Counted from the stretch's first letter, positions 16,640 to 26,522 are shown. The stretch: DNA of 64,000 nucleotides from Bilifractor porci (GCF_009696005.1 NZ_VUMV01000004.1:206012-270011), one strand, 5' to 3'. Notes: generated by a model from the letters alone, not told the origin. Made by a program: numbers and translations.

Positions 16640-18703
16640 TCAGCTTTCCTCGGTAAAGGTTACATTGGGATATCTTGCAATCAGGGTACCGTCCTCGTAG
16701 ATATTGATGACTGCCGTTTCGCCGGAATCGCTCTCCACCTTCGTGGTAAACGGCCCGTCTGTCCAGGGATCCTCTCCCTCGTATATCGTTGTCGTCTTGT
16801 CTCCCTGCACGAGTTCCAGCTTTACCGTGCCCCCGTTGTAGCCGTCCGGCTCCGACAGCGGTGTGTTGAACACATATTTTGTGGCCGTCTTGTTAATGGT
16901 AACCGTAACCGTATCGGTGGTCTTGTCGACGGTTTCCCCTACATCCGGGGATACCGAAAGGACTACCCCGTTGGACTGCGAGGAATCCGATCCCGTCTGG
17001 GTGGTGTACTTGATTCCCATGGTATCCAGCGTCGCCAGCGCACTGTCCTTACTCTGTCCCACTATGTCCGGAACCTTTACATCATTGGAGGTATCCCGTC
17101 CCTTGCTGACATAAAGCGTGACAGTTGCCCCCGACGGTACCGAGGTTCCCTCTGCCGGACTTGTTGAAATAACATTTCCGACATCCACCGTGTCATCATA
17201 CTGCAGCTGGATATCCGGAACCAGGCCCGCGCTCTCCAGCGCCGCCTCCGCGTCCGCCTGGGTGGATCCTGTGAGGCCTGTCGGCACTGTGACATCCGCC
17301 TTTCCGCTTGACACGATTACATCAATGGTGGTTCCCTTGTCCACCATGGTGCCCTCCGAAATGGTCTGATTGATAATCTGGCCGCTGTCATAATCCTCGG
17401 AAGCCGCGGTGCTTGTCTGTCTGACGCCGATGCCCAGCTTATTGCAGGCGGCGGTCGCCTCGTCAACTGTCATGCCCAGAAGGTTCGGAACCGCTACCTG
17501 CTCCGAGCTGCTGGACGCCTCGGCTGTCGGCGTCGCCTCTGCCGAGGTGCTGGTGCTTGCCGCGGACGAAGAGGACGCGGACTTCCCAAAATGAAACAGC
17601 CCGGTCATGTTTCCGATCACCACGATCAGGATAATAACAATGACCGCCCCCACCAGGAATCCGCCGATGGTGATGGCCTTTTCCAGACCGGTTTTCCCGT
17701 CGTCGTCATCGTCATCATCCTCGTCGTCATCATCGTCATACTCTTCTTCCCGGCGCCTTCTGGCCCGCTCCCTGCGCTCCTCCTCTTCCCTTGAGAGTCT
17801 GCGCGGAGCCTGCTGGTTCTGCGGTGTCCGGACGGCGGCTGCCGCCGCTCCCGCGCGGGGCGCGATCTGAACAAAATTTCCCTGCGGGTCGATCAGGGAA
17901 TGCTTCAGATCCTCGATCAGCTCCCCGACGTTGTGATAGCGCCGCTCCGGATTTTTCTGCGTACATTTCAGAATAATCTGTTCCAGTGAGTAAGGAAGAT
18001 CCGGCGTGTACCGTGACGGGGACACCATCTCCTCCTGCAGATGCTTGATCGCGATGGAAACCGTAGAATCCCCGTCAAAAGGAACTCTGCCAGTAACCAT
18101 CTCGTACATGGTTATTCCCAGCGAATAAATATCGCTCTTGGCATCGGAAATCCCGCCACGCACCTGCTCCGGCGAGCTGTAATGAACCGATCCCATGACG
18201 TTTGCCGTGATCGTATTGGAATTCATTGCCTTGGCAATGCCGAAATCCGAAAGCTTTACCTTTCCGTCGGTGGAGATCATGATATTCTGCGGCTTGACAT
18301 CCCGGTGGATAATTCCCCTGTTATGAGCCGCCTCCAGCCCGAGCGAAACCTGGATGGCAATGCTGGTAGCTTCCTTGACGCTTAATTTCCCCTTCTTCTG
18401 TATATAATTTTTAAGAGTGATTCCCTCGACCAGCTCCATGACGATATAGTAGAGCCCGCGGTCCTCTCCGACATCATAGACATTGACCACATTCGGATGG
18501 GACAGCTTGGCCGCCGCCTGGGCCTCTTTCTGGAATCTCTGAACGAAACCGGTATCCTCGCGGAACTCCGCCTTCATCACCTTGACCGCTACCAGACGGT
18601 TCAGCTTGTGATCCTGTGCCTTATACACATCCGCCATACCGCCGGATCCGATCCTTGCGATGATCTCATACCGCTCGCTTAAGATTACTCCCTCTTTCAG
18701 CAT
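16640..18703 (-). CDS. prkC: Ser/Thr protein kinase with three PASTA domains
   Basis: 687 residues. Kinase domain about 10-270 with GSGGMADV (19-26), Lys41, HRDVKPQN (133-140) and DFG (153-155). A basic/Glu-rich linker (about 301-321) runs into an Asp/Glu tract (323-335), then one transmembrane helix (about 345-367), a Ser/Ala/Thr-rich stretch and three PASTA repeats (about 411-605), ending in a further ~80-residue extracellular region. PASTA domains bind muropeptides or lipid II; the kinase signals growth or spore germination in relatives. Paired with the PP2C phosphatase immediately upstream (17-bp gap), as usual. Confidence 0.96.
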   Translation of the reverse strand: MLKEGVILSERYEIIARIGSGGMADVYKAQDHKLNRLVAVKVMKAEFREDTGFVQRFQKEAQAAAKLSHPNVVNVYDVGEDRGLYYIVMELVEGITLKNYIQKKGKLSVKEATSIAIQVSLGLEAAHNRGIIHRDVKPQNIMISTDGKVKLSDFGIAKAMNSNTITANVMGSVHYSSPEQVRGGISDAKSDIYSLGITMYEMVTGRVPFDGDSTVSIAIKHLQEEMVSPSRYTPDLPYSLEQIILKCTQKNPERRYHNVGELIEDLKHSLIDPQGNFVQIAPRAGAAAAAVRTPQNQQAPRRLSREEEERRERARRRREEEYDDDDDEDDDDDDDGKTGLEKAITIGGFLVGAVIVIILIVVIGNMTGLFHFGKSASSSSAASTSTSAEATPTAEASSSSEQVAVPNLLGMTVDEATAACNKLGIGVRQTSTAASEDYDSGQIINQTISEGTMVDKGTTIDVIVSSGKADVTVPTGLTGSTQADAEAALESAGLVPDIQLQYDDTVDVGNVISTSPAEGTSVPSGATVTLYVSKGRDTSNDVKVPDIVGQSKDSALATLDTMGIKYTTQTGSDSSQSNGVVLSVSPDVGETVDKTTDTVTVTINKTATKYVFNTPLSEPDGYNGGTVKLELVQGDKTTTIYEGEDPWTDGPFTTKVESDSGETAVINIYEDGTLIARYPNVTFTEES

Positions 18704-18720
18704 ACTTTCTTTCTCTCCTG

Positions 18721-19443
18721 TCAGGCATACGGACGAATGACAATAACAGCGATATTATCCTTACCGCCGTTGGCATTTGCCTCCTGAATCAGTGCCTCTG
18801 ACTTGTCCTCAATGCTGTCGTCCTTCAGGATTTCAAACATCCTGGCGTCTTCCACCATATTGCTGAGGCCGTCCGAACACATTAAAATCTGATCATCCTG
18901 ATTCAGACGGAAATCGAAAAAATCCACCTGAACCGTATCCGCCGTGCCGATTGCCCTGGTTATAATGTTCTTATCCGGATGATTTCTCCCCTCTTCCGGC
19001 GTAAGCTCTCCCAGGCGGACCATTTCCGCGATCAGCGAATGATCCTGTGAAATTTGAGTCATGGTATCATTGGCAAGATATAGCCTGGAATCTCCTACAT
19101 TTGCCACGTAGGCGTAACCTCCGACCAGCGTACACGCAACCATGGTCGTCCCCATTCCCGCCATGGCAGGATCCTCACGGGACTGCTCCAGAACCTCGCG
19201 GTTCGCAGCTTCCATGGCATTCCGCATGATCTTGACCGGATTAAAATTCTTATCCCTGCGCACGGTTTCCACCATCACGGATACCCCGTACCGGGATGCG
19301 AAATCTCCTGCATTGTGCCCGCCCATGCCATCTGCCACAATAAAAAGGTTCGGCAGATTTCCAATCGGTTCTTGGGATGTGAAGATATAGTCCTGATTCA
19401 TTTTTCTTTTCTGACCGATATCAGTGGCAGAAAATACCTTCAT
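18721..19443 (-). CDS. stp: PP2C-type Ser/Thr phosphatase
   Basis: 240 residues from the ATG at 19443; a TTG three codons earlier abuts the rlmN stop and is also possible. PP2C motifs with metal-binding Asp residues are visible: DIGQKRKMNQD, FIVADGMGGHNAGD, GMGTTMVACTLVGGYAYVANVGDSRLY, and CSDGLSNMV, ending ANANGGKDNIAVIVI. It dephosphorylates PrkC and its substrates. Starts 9 bp after rlmN and is followed by prkC after 17 bp. Confidence 0.95.
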   Translation of the reverse strand: MKVFSATDIGQKRKMNQDYIFTSQEPIGNLPNLFIVADGMGGHNAGDFASRYGVSVMVETVRRDKNFNPVKIMRNAMEAANREVLEQSREDPAMAGMGTTMVACTLVGGYAYVANVGDSRLYLANDTMTQISQDHSLIAEMVRLGELTPEEGRNHPDKNIITRAIGTADTVQVDFFDFRLNQDDQILMCSDGLSNMVEDARMFEILKDDSIEDKSEALIQEANANGGKDNIAVIVIRPYA

Positions 19444-19452
19444 ATGTACCAA

Positions 19453-20490
19453 TTACCCCCGGGTTTCAATATAGCTCTTGCGGAGCTGTCCACAGGCTCC
19501 GTCGATATCAGAGCCCATTTCCCTTCTAATAGTAACATTTATTCCGTAATTTTCAAGTTTATTTTGGAAGCGCAGAACCGCCTCATGCCCGGAGCGCCTG
19601 TATTTCCTCTCCCTCACCGGATTGATGGGGATCAAGTTGACATGGCAGTTCAGCCCCCTTAAAAGGTCGGCCAGCTCCGCCGCGTCGGTCTCCGAATCAT
19701 TTTCGCCGGCCGCAAGCGCGTACTCAAAGGTGACCCTCCGTCCTGTCTGGTCAAAATAATACCGGCAGGCATCCAGAATCTCCCGGATGCTGTAGGCATT
19801 GGCCACCGGCATCAGTTTTTTTCTCTTTTCGTCATTGGACGCGTGCAGGGAAATCGCCAGGCCTGTCTGCAGGTGTTCTTCCGCAAATGCCCGGATTTTC
19901 GGCACGATTCCGCAGGTAGACACCGTGACTGCGCGCTGGCTGAGATTCAGCCCGTCCTTATCGGACGCAAGACGGAGAAAACGGACCAGATTATCGTAAT
20001 TGTCGAAAGGCTCTCCGCTTCCCATGACAACCAGGCTGGAGACCCTCTCCCCGGTCATCCTCTGAATCTGATATACCTGCTCCAGCATCTCCGAGGCGGT
20101 CAGATCCCTCACCTTTCCGTCCAGCGTCGAGGCGCAGAACCGGCAGCCCATCCGGCAGCCGACCTGGGAGGACAGGCAGACAGAAGCGCCGTGGTGATAT
20201 TCCATGCGGACGCTCTCGATCACATTCCCGTCCGGCAGGGCGAACAGATATTTTCTGGTCCCGTCAATCTTTGAGACCTGCTCCCGGACAGCCTGCAGCC
20301 TGACAATCGGATACTCCGCCTCCAGCTTTTCCCGCAGCTCTCCCGGAAGATTAGTCATCTCCGCGTAGCTCTCGACACGCTGCCGGTGCAGCCAGGAAAA
20401 CAGCTGTTTTCCCCGGAAAGCCTTCTCTCCCAGAGAAACGCAGAGCTCCTGCAGCTCCGGAAGATCCATTGATTTGATATCTGCCGCCAT
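19453..20490 (-). CDS. rlmN: 23S rRNA (adenine2503-C2)-methyltransferase
   Basis: 345 residues from the ATG at 20490, preferred over an upstream ATG at 20511 because GAGG lies about 10 nt before it. Radical-SAM enzyme methylating A2503 of 23S rRNA and some tRNAs. The CxxxCxxC cluster motif is GCRMGCRFCAST; VMGSGEPFDNYDN and the late Cys region (IRREMGSDIDGACGQLR) with the catalytic cysteine are present. Genes on both sides also act in translation or signalling, the standard Firmicute cluster. Confidence 0.95.
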   Translation of the reverse strand: MAADIKSMDLPELQELCVSLGEKAFRGKQLFSWLHRQRVESYAEMTNLPGELREKLEAEYPIVRLQAVREQVSKIDGTRKYLFALPDGNVIESVRMEYHHGASVCLSSQVGCRMGCRFCASTLDGKVRDLTASEMLEQVYQIQRMTGERVSSLVVMGSGEPFDNYDNLVRFLRLASDKDGLNLSQRAVTVSTCGIVPKIRAFAEEHLQTGLAISLHASNDEKRKKLMPVANAYSIREILDACRYYFDQTGRRVTFEYALAAGENDSETDAAELADLLRGLNCHVNLIPINPVRERKYRRSGHEAVLRFQNKLENYGINVTIRREMGSDIDGACGQLRKSYIETRG

Positions 20491-20607
20491 ACTTTCCCGA
20501 CCTCTTTTCATCCCCGACGCATGGGGTGTGGTGTTCGTTGCGCTGCGGAATCCCCGCCGTAGAAATAATTTGATCCTTTCCCCTCACAAGGGGTGTTAAG
20601 AAGGGAT

Positions 20608-20625
20608 AAGCCCGGAACCGGGCTT
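20608..20625 (-). terminator. Stem-loop overlapping the rsmB stop codon
   Basis: On the minus strand AAGCCCGG and CCGGGCTT are complementary across TT, overlapping the TAA of rsmB. A C/T-rich stretch (ATCCCTTCTT) follows. Likely a weak terminator or 3'-end stabiliser, since rlmN lies 133 bp downstream on the same strand. Confidence 0.35.
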
Positions 20626-21955
20626 ACACACGGAACACAGCGTAGTAGAAGCCGTCTCCCGGATAGCTGCCCGGAAGGAGCTGTCTTTCTTCTTTCTTTA
20701 CCAGTGGAAAATGTTCCAGGAGCCATGCGGTGTTGTCTTCATTTTCCGCCCGGTTGACGGTGCAGGTGGAGAACAGTAGCGTTCCCCCCGGACGGACACA
20801 GCGGACCGCGTTGGCAAGAATTTTTTTCTGCAGTTCTGCCAGAGAGGCTTCCTTTTCCGCGGAAGCGTGATAGCGGATATCCGGCTTTCTGCCGATGACT
20901 CCGTAGCCGGAGCAGGGAACATCCGCGATCACCACATCAAAAGCCTCACGATCCTCCGGGCGGAACTGCGTGGCGTCCCACAGACAGGGCTGCATTTCCG
21001 GAACCTGGCATCTCTCGCGGTTTTCACGCAGCAGCGCGAGCTTCCGCCCGGTCACATCCCTGGAGATCACAACACCCGCCCTCTTCCCTCCGGGGTCCGC
21101 TTCCCGCATCAGGTCTGCGGCAAGGATGCTCTTTCCGCCGGGGGCGGCGCACATATCCAGGACACGGCTGCCTGGACGGATTCCCGCGGCCCTGACGGCC
21201 AGCATGGAACTGACATCCTGGGCATACAGGGTCCCGCTCTGAAAATCCGGAAGGGACGCCAGATGGTTCACTCCCTTCAGGTACCAGGCATCCGGAACCA
21301 GGCTGCTCTTTTCCGCTGTGCAGCCCTGCGGAAGACGGCTCTGGAAATTGTCTTCCCCGGCTGCCTGTCCTCTTACCCGGACCGTCAGAGGCCTCTCTTC
21401 CAAAAAGCTCCGGCAGATTTTCTCCGCCGTCTCCGGTCCGTAGGCATCCATCCACTTCCGCACAAGGAACTCCGGCATGGAATACAGGATCTGGATCCGG
21501 AAACACGGGTTGTCGTCCTGTTCAGACGGCCAGCGGAGCCGGTCCGGCTCCCGGATAATGCTCCGCAGAATCCCGTTGACAAATCCCCGGAGATTCCCGA
21601 AGCCCTTCGCTGACGCCAGCCGCACCGCTTCGTTGACAGCCGCGGAATCCGGCACACTGTCCATATAGCGGATCTGGTAGACGCTCATCCGCAGGATTTC
21701 GCGGATGGCCGGGCGCATCCGCCCGGTCGGAATCCTGGCATACTGGTTCAGGATATAATCCATCTGGATTCGATACTCGATCGTCCCTTCAAACAGACGC
21801 ACCAGAAATGCGCGGTCCTGCGCAGTCAGCCACGCCCTTTTTTCCAGCGCGTCCCGCAGCACCAGGTGACTCTGCCGGTTCTCCTTCTGCGCCTCCAGAA
21901 GCAGCTCCAGGGCAAGCGCCCGCACGGATTTTTTCTTCCGGTCCTGCTCAGTCAT
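20624..21955 (-). CDS. rsmB: 16S rRNA (cytosine967-C5)-methyltransferase
   Basis: 443 residues. N-terminal NusB-like RNA-binding domain (about 10-140) followed by a Rossmann methyltransferase domain. SAM-binding and catalytic motifs: VLDMCAAPGGKS, DVVIADVPCSGYGVIG with the Pro-Cys pair, and LLFSTCTVNRAENED with the second cysteine. Start at 21955 overlaps the upstream zinc peptidase gene by 8 bases. In the conserved fmt-(Zn peptidase)-rsmB-rlmN-stp-prkC order. Confidence 0.95.
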   Translation of the reverse strand: MTEQDRKKKSVRALALELLLEAQKENRQSHLVLRDALEKRAWLTAQDRAFLVRLFEGTIEYRIQMDYILNQYARIPTGRMRPAIREILRMSVYQIRYMDSVPDSAAVNEAVRLASAKGFGNLRGFVNGILRSIIREPDRLRWPSEQDDNPCFRIQILYSMPEFLVRKWMDAYGPETAEKICRSFLEERPLTVRVRGQAAGEDNFQSRLPQGCTAEKSSLVPDAWYLKGVNHLASLPDFQSGTLYAQDVSSMLAVRAAGIRPGSRVLDMCAAPGGKSILAADLMREADPGGKRAGVVISRDVTGRKLALLRENRERCQVPEMQPCLWDATQFRPEDREAFDVVIADVPCSGYGVIGRKPDIRYHASAEKEASLAELQKKILANAVRCVRPGGTLLFSTCTVNRAENEDNTAWLLEHFPLVKKEERQLLPGSYPGDGFYYAVFRV

Positions 21956-22655
21956 CTCTTCTTCCCGCTCCGGAGAGAATCAGCATACGAAGAAGATACA
22001 TCAGCGAAGTCGCCGCCGCCGCGACATAAGTCATGGCCGCCGCGGAAAGCACGCTTCTGGCCCCGCCGAGTTCTTCCCTGCTCATCAGGTTCATGCCTTT
22101 CAGCTTCTTCATGGCCCGGTGAGAGGCGTTAAATTCAACCGGGAGGGTCACAAGCTGAAAGAGAAGGGCAAAAAGGAAAAGAAAAATACCGATTTTCATG
22201 ATCACCGGCAGCTGGAAGAGCAATCCGATAAAGAACAGCGGCCAGGCGGCAGAGGAGCCGAAATTAGCCACCGGGACAAGCGCCGACCGGATTCCCAGGG
22301 GCGCGTAGCCCTTCGCGTCCTGAATGGCATGCCCGCACTCGTGTGCCGCCACTCCCTGTGCCGCCAGGGAGGAGCTTCCGTACACCGTCTGCGAAAGGGA
22401 AACTGTTTTATTCCGGGGATCATAGTGATCCGTCAGATCGCCGGATACCTGCAGGACCTGGACGCCGTACAGCCCTTCGCTGGCAAGAATCTGCTGCGCC
22501 ACCTGCGCCCCGGTCATGCCGCTTCCGCTCCGGATTCTGCTGTATTTCCGGAACGTTCCCCGCATGACGCTCTGCACAATCAGTGTAAACACAAATGCCG
22601 CCAGAATTAACAGATACGTCCAGTCAATGCCGTAATAATAATAATTTCCGTACAT
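21948..22655 (-). CDS. Membrane zinc metallopeptidase (YugP type)
   Basis: 235 residues. Begins MYGNYYYYGIDWTYLLIL with an N-terminal helix, has the gluzincin motif HECGH (in GVAAHECGHAIQDA) and two further hydrophobic helices around 120-170, matching the Zn_peptidase_2 (YugP) family, integral membrane proteins of unknown substrate. Start at 22655 has GGAGG 10 nt upstream. Lies between fmt (33-bp gap) and rsmB (8-base overlap), its usual place in clostridia. Confidence 0.9.
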   Translation of the reverse strand: MYGNYYYYGIDWTYLLILAAFVFTLIVQSVMRGTFRKYSRIRSGSGMTGAQVAQQILASEGLYGVQVLQVSGDLTDHYDPRNKTVSLSQTVYGSSSLAAQGVAAHECGHAIQDAKGYAPLGIRSALVPVANFGSSAAWPLFFIGLLFQLPVIMKIGIFLFLFALLFQLVTLPVEFNASHRAMKKLKGMNLMSREELGGARSVLSAAAMTYVAAAATSLMYLLRMLILSGAGRRDD

Positions 22656-22688
22656 AACCGATCAGCCTCCTGTCTGTCCTGTTTCCTT

Positions 22689-23630
22689 TTAGAAGCCCAG
22701 CCGCGTCTCTCCGGCGGCAAACCGGCGTCCCCGCAGGAAATCTGCGGCAGTCATCCGTTTTCTTCCCTCCAGCTGGAGTTCCTCCAGGATCAGGATTCCC
22801 TCCCCGGTCTGCACCCGGATTCCCCCGGCTTCCGCCCCCAGCACCGTGCCGCAGGGCTTCCGGCTGTCCGATTCTCCGGATACAGAGGCCTTCCATATCT
22901 TCAGCTGCCTGCCCTCCAGGCCGGTATAGGCGGACGGCCAGGGGTTCAGTCCCCGGATCTGGCAGTCAATCTGGTGCGCCGTCCTGCCCCAGTCAATGAT
23001 GCCGTCCTTTTTTTCAATCATCCTGGCATAAGCCGTTGTGCTCTCCCCGGGCTGTTTCCGGGGATGAATTTCTCCGGCCTGGAGCTTAGGAAGAGTCTCC
23101 GCCAGAAGATCAGCCCCGGCGCGGCTCAGGCGCTCAAACAGGGATCCTCCTGTCTCCTGCGGATCCAGTGTGATTTCCGTCTGGGCGAGCATATCTCCGG
23201 TGTCCAGGCCTTCGTCCATCTGCATGATAGTCACGCCGGATGTTTTTTCGCCGTTCAGCACCGCCCACTGAATCGGGGCGGCCCCCCGGTAGGCCGGAAG
23301 GAGCGACGCGTGGACATTCAGGCATCCGTATTCCGGAAGCTTCAGAATACTCTGGGGGACTATCTGTCCGTAGGCGACGACAACAATCACCTCCGGGTTC
23401 AGCTTCTTCAGGATTTCCAGATTCTCCGGTTCCCGGATACGCGCAGGCTGGTAAACCGGCAGTCCGAGCTTCTCCGCAGCCGCTTTTACGGCCGTCGGCC
23501 GAAGCTCCTGCTTCCTTCCGACCGGCTTGTCCGGCTGGGTGAAAACGGCCTCCACCTCTTGTCCGGAGGCAGCGAGCGCTTCCAGTGTCCCGACCGCAAA
23601 GTCGGGGGTTCCCATAAACACGATTCTCAT
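22689..23630 (-). CDS. fmt: Methionyl-tRNA formyltransferase
   Basis: 313 residues from the ATG at 23630 (AGGAG 8 nt upstream; the longer frame overlaps def). Formylates initiator Met-tRNA using 10-formyl-THF. Typical segments: MRIVFMGTPDFAV, QPDKPVGRKQ, NVHASLLPAYRGAAPIQWA with the catalytic Asn/His, and MQMDEGLDTGDML, followed by the C-terminal OB domain (LNPWPSAYT). Start lies 1 bp after the def stop; def-fmt pairing is classic. Confidence 0.97.
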   Translation of the reverse strand: MRIVFMGTPDFAVGTLEALAASGQEVEAVFTQPDKPVGRKQELRPTAVKAAAEKLGLPVYQPARIREPENLEILKKLNPEVIVVVAYGQIVPQSILKLPEYGCLNVHASLLPAYRGAAPIQWAVLNGEKTSGVTIMQMDEGLDTGDMLAQTEITLDPQETGGSLFERLSRAGADLLAETLPKLQAGEIHPRKQPGESTTAYARMIEKKDGIIDWGRTAHQIDCQIRGLNPWPSAYTGLEGRQLKIWKASVSGESDSRKPCGTVLGAEAGGIRVQTGEGILILEELQLEGRKRMTAADFLRGRRFAAGETRLGF

Positions 23631-23631
23631 C

Positions 23632-24141
23632 TCAAAGCTCCTCTGTTTCTTCCTCTTCCGGGCTCTCCTGCTCCTCTGTCTCTCCCGCCCGGTGGAGAGG
23701 CCCTTTTGCCAGCTTCCGGTACAGATGCCCGTCCAGATGGTCAAATTCATGGCAGCAGGCTCTGGCCAGCAGCCCATCCGCTTCCAGCTCGAAGGGCTCC
23801 ATGTTCTCATCAAAAGCCTTTACGATGATATGCTCCGGCCTTGTCACCAGCCCGACCATGCCGGGAATGGAGAGGCAGCCTTCCTCCCCGGTCTGTTCCC
23901 CATCCTTTTCCACAATTTCCGGATTGATAAAAACAAAGGGATGTTCCCCGTCCACATCAATCACGCAGATCCTTTTCAGGATTCCCACCTGCGGCGCGGC
24001 CAGACCCACGCCGTAGGCGTCATACATGGTTTCAAACATATCCTCGATCAGGGTCTTAATCCTGGGCGTCATTTTTGTGACCGGCCTGCAGACCTTTTCC
24101 AGAACCTTGTCTCCCTCCAGACGAATTGTACGCAGTGCCAT
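23632..24141 (-). CDS. def: Peptide deformylase
   Basis: 169 residues. Removes the N-formyl group from nascent proteins. The three metal/active-site motifs are present: GVGLAAPQVG (about 45-54), EGCLSIPG (about 87-94) and HEFDHLDG (about 131-138). Ends with an acidic tail of Glu and Thr. Start at 24141 has AGGG 8 nt upstream. Immediately precedes fmt. Confidence 0.97.
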   Translation of the reverse strand: MALRTIRLEGDKVLEKVCRPVTKMTPRIKTLIEDMFETMYDAYGVGLAAPQVGILKRICVIDVDGEHPFVFINPEIVEKDGEQTGEEGCLSIPGMVGLVTRPEHIIVKAFDENMEPFELEADGLLARACCHEFDHLDGHLYRKLAKGPLHRAGETEEQESPEEEETEEL

Positions 24142-24216
24142 CTCTATTCCCTCTTTCTTTCAAAGATGCGGGCGCTCTCTTTGCGCGCCGCAGAAATTTT
24201 TCTGAAACTCCCTCGC

Positions 24217-24251
24217 GGGAAAACGGATACGGGCTGCCGTTCCGTTTTCCC
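24217..24251 (-). other. Strong stem-loop between priA and def
   Basis: Perfect 11-bp stem GGGAAAACGGA / TCCGTTTTCCC. No T-tract follows, so it is more likely an RNA processing or stability element than a terminator; a second small stem CAGAAA/TTTCTG follows towards def. Confidence 0.4.
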
Positions 24252-24257
24252 CTGACT

Positions 24258-26522
24258 CTAGGAATTCAGTTCAAACGTAAAATAAATATCCCGGAATCCG
24301 GAATTAATTTCAATGTAGCGCTCCGCCATGCTGCGCAGGCGGATAATCTCCTGCCGGTCCGGCTCCCGAACGTACAGCACCTCCCGCCAGTTATCCTTAA
24401 TCCTGGCCACCGTCTCCGGCGTCGGCCCCAGCAGGACCGTCTGTTCGGACCTCCGATATTTCCGGAGGAACTCGCGGAGCGCCAGAAACGCCCGCTGCAG
24501 TCTCTGCCCGTCCGTACAGCTTCCCCTCACGGCAAGCATCTGCCAGACCGGAGGATAATTCAGGAACTCTCTCCCGGCAATTTCTTCGGAGTAAAAAGCG
24601 TCGTAATCCTGGCTGGCCGCGGCACGTATGCTGTAGTGATCCGGCTGATAGGTCTGAATGACGGCAAGACCGGGCACACTTCCCCTGCCGGCGCGTCCGA
24701 CTGCCTGTACAAGCAGCTGGTACGTCCTCTCTGCCGCCCGGTAGCTGTTCTCTCCCAGCGAGAGATCCGCCGCCAGGACTCCCACCAGCGTAACATCCGG
24801 AAAATCATGTCCCTTTACGATCATCTGCGTACCGACCAGGATATCCGCCTGATGCATGGCAAACGTGCGGAGAATCTTCCGGTAATCATTCTTCCCCCTT
24901 GTGGAATCCGCGTCCATGCGCAGAATCCTTGCCTGCGGAAACCTGCTTTTCAGCTCGCTTTCCACCTTCTGGGTTCCCACACGGAAGCCGCTGATAAACG
25001 GAGAACCGCAGTGAGGGCAGACCCGGACCGGATCTGTCTCATAGCCACAGTAGTGGCATACAAGCTTCCCGTTGTTGTGAAGCGTGAGAGAAACATCGCA
25101 GTGCGGGCACCGGATGACCTCTCCGCAGGACCGGCAGGACAAAAAGCCGGAAACTCCCCTCCGGTTCAGGAAAAGCATGCTCTGTTCCTTTTTCCGGAGT
25201 CTTTCCTCCAGTTCCAGCTGCAGGCGGGAGCTGATCACGGACCGGTTGCCGTTCTGAAGCTCCTTCCGCATATCCACAATTTCCACCGACGGGAGGCCGG
25301 CTCCGCCATAGCGGCTGTCCAGAACAAACCCGGCGAATTCCCCCTTCCGGCAGCGGTACCACGCGTCTACGGAAGGGGTCGCGGAGCCGAATACCACATG
25401 CGCCTGTTCCATGCGCGCGCGTTCCAGCGCGGTCTCCCTCGCGTCATAGCAGGGGGCTTTTTCCGACCGGTAACTCGGTTCATGCTCCTCGTCGATCAGG
25501 ATCAGCCCGGTGTCGGGAAACGGGGTGAATAATGCCGAACGGGGACCTATGACGATCTTTGCCTCCCCTGTCCTGGCCCGCTCCATCTGGTCGAACCGCT
25601 CCCCCTTTGACATTCTGGAATGAAGGACCGCGACCGCATCCCCGAACCTTCTGCGGAATCTCCGCACCGTCTGCCAGGAAAGGGAGATCTCCGGAATCAG
25701 GACAATCGCCTGCCTTCCCTCCCGCAGCACTTCCCCGATCAGGTCCATATAGATCAGTGTCTTTCCGCTTCCGGTGATTCCGCGGATCAGACACGGACGA
25801 TTCTGTCCGTTCCACTCCGCCAGAATTCCGTCCCTGACTTTTTTCTGGCCGGGAGTCAGCTCCCTGCCCTCCTGTTCCGGAACCGACAGGCCGTTTTCCG
25901 CCTCGTCCGCATCTTCCAGCAGATCCTCCGGATTCCGGATGACCCGGTGGGTCTCCACGGAAATCAGGCCGTCTTTCTGAAGACTCTGCAGGACAGAGGA
26001 TGTAACCCCCGCTGTTTTCATAAACCGGAGGCGGTCCGGGCAGCTCTCCCCGCCCGGGTCCAGAAGAGACCGGAGCGCGCGCTCCTTCGCCTTATGTCCC
26101 TTCTGCCGGCTCTCCTCCAGGGCGCGCTGCAGCGTTTCCCTGTCCGCGATCACCCGTATGCTGTCCGCGGTAGACGCCTTCTCCTTTTCCTTTACGGGAA
26201 GAACCGTCTGAAGCGCACGGTTCATGGTCGAGCCGTAGGTCTTTTTCATCCAGACAGCCAGCTGCAGGAGACGCCCCTCGATCGGCAGCCGCCCTTCCTG
26301 GATCTCCAGAATCGGCCGTATCCGGCTCTCCTCAATTTTCGGAGCGGCACTGATGCCGACCACATAGCCGTCCACGGTCCGGGTTCCCCTGCCGAACGGA
26401 ATCCGCACCGCCGTTCCCTCCCGCACACTCTCCCGCAGTTTTTCCGGAATTCTGTACTGGAAGGTTTTATCCAGACTCTCCTGGGTAATATTTACAATTA
26501 CATCAGCATACAGTTCCTGCAT
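24258..26522 (-). CDS. priA: Primosomal protein N' (replication restart helicase)
   Basis: 754 residues. Superfamily 2 DNA helicase reloading the replisome at stalled forks. An N-terminal 3'-DNA-binding region is followed by Walker A GITGSGKT, DEEH box (LIDEEHEPSY), and an eight-cysteine zinc-binding block (CRSCGEVIRCPHC, CHYCGYETDPVRVCPHC), with helicase motifs LVGTQMIVKGHDFPDVTLVG and QAVGRAGR afterwards. The ATG at 26522 lies 20 bases inside the murE 3' end. Confidence 0.97.
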   Translation of the reverse strand: MQELYADVIVNITQESLDKTFQYRIPEKLRESVREGTAVRIPFGRGTRTVDGYVVGISAAPKIEESRIRPILEIQEGRLPIEGRLLQLAVWMKKTYGSTMNRALQTVLPVKEKEKASTADSIRVIADRETLQRALEESRQKGHKAKERALRSLLDPGGESCPDRLRFMKTAGVTSSVLQSLQKDGLISVETHRVIRNPEDLLEDADEAENGLSVPEQEGRELTPGQKKVRDGILAEWNGQNRPCLIRGITGSGKTLIYMDLIGEVLREGRQAIVLIPEISLSWQTVRRFRRRFGDAVAVLHSRMSKGERFDQMERARTGEAKIVIGPRSALFTPFPDTGLILIDEEHEPSYRSEKAPCYDARETALERARMEQAHVVFGSATPSVDAWYRCRKGEFAGFVLDSRYGGAGLPSVEIVDMRKELQNGNRSVISSRLQLELEERLRKKEQSMLFLNRRGVSGFLSCRSCGEVIRCPHCDVSLTLHNNGKLVCHYCGYETDPVRVCPHCGSPFISGFRVGTQKVESELKSRFPQARILRMDADSTRGKNDYRKILRTFAMHQADILVGTQMIVKGHDFPDVTLVGVLAADLSLGENSYRAAERTYQLLVQAVGRAGRGSVPGLAVIQTYQPDHYSIRAAASQDYDAFYSEEIAGREFLNYPPVWQMLAVRGSCTDGQRLQRAFLALREFLRKYRRSEQTVLLGPTPETVARIKDNWREVLYVREPDRQEIIRLRSMAERYIEINSGFRDIYFTFELNS

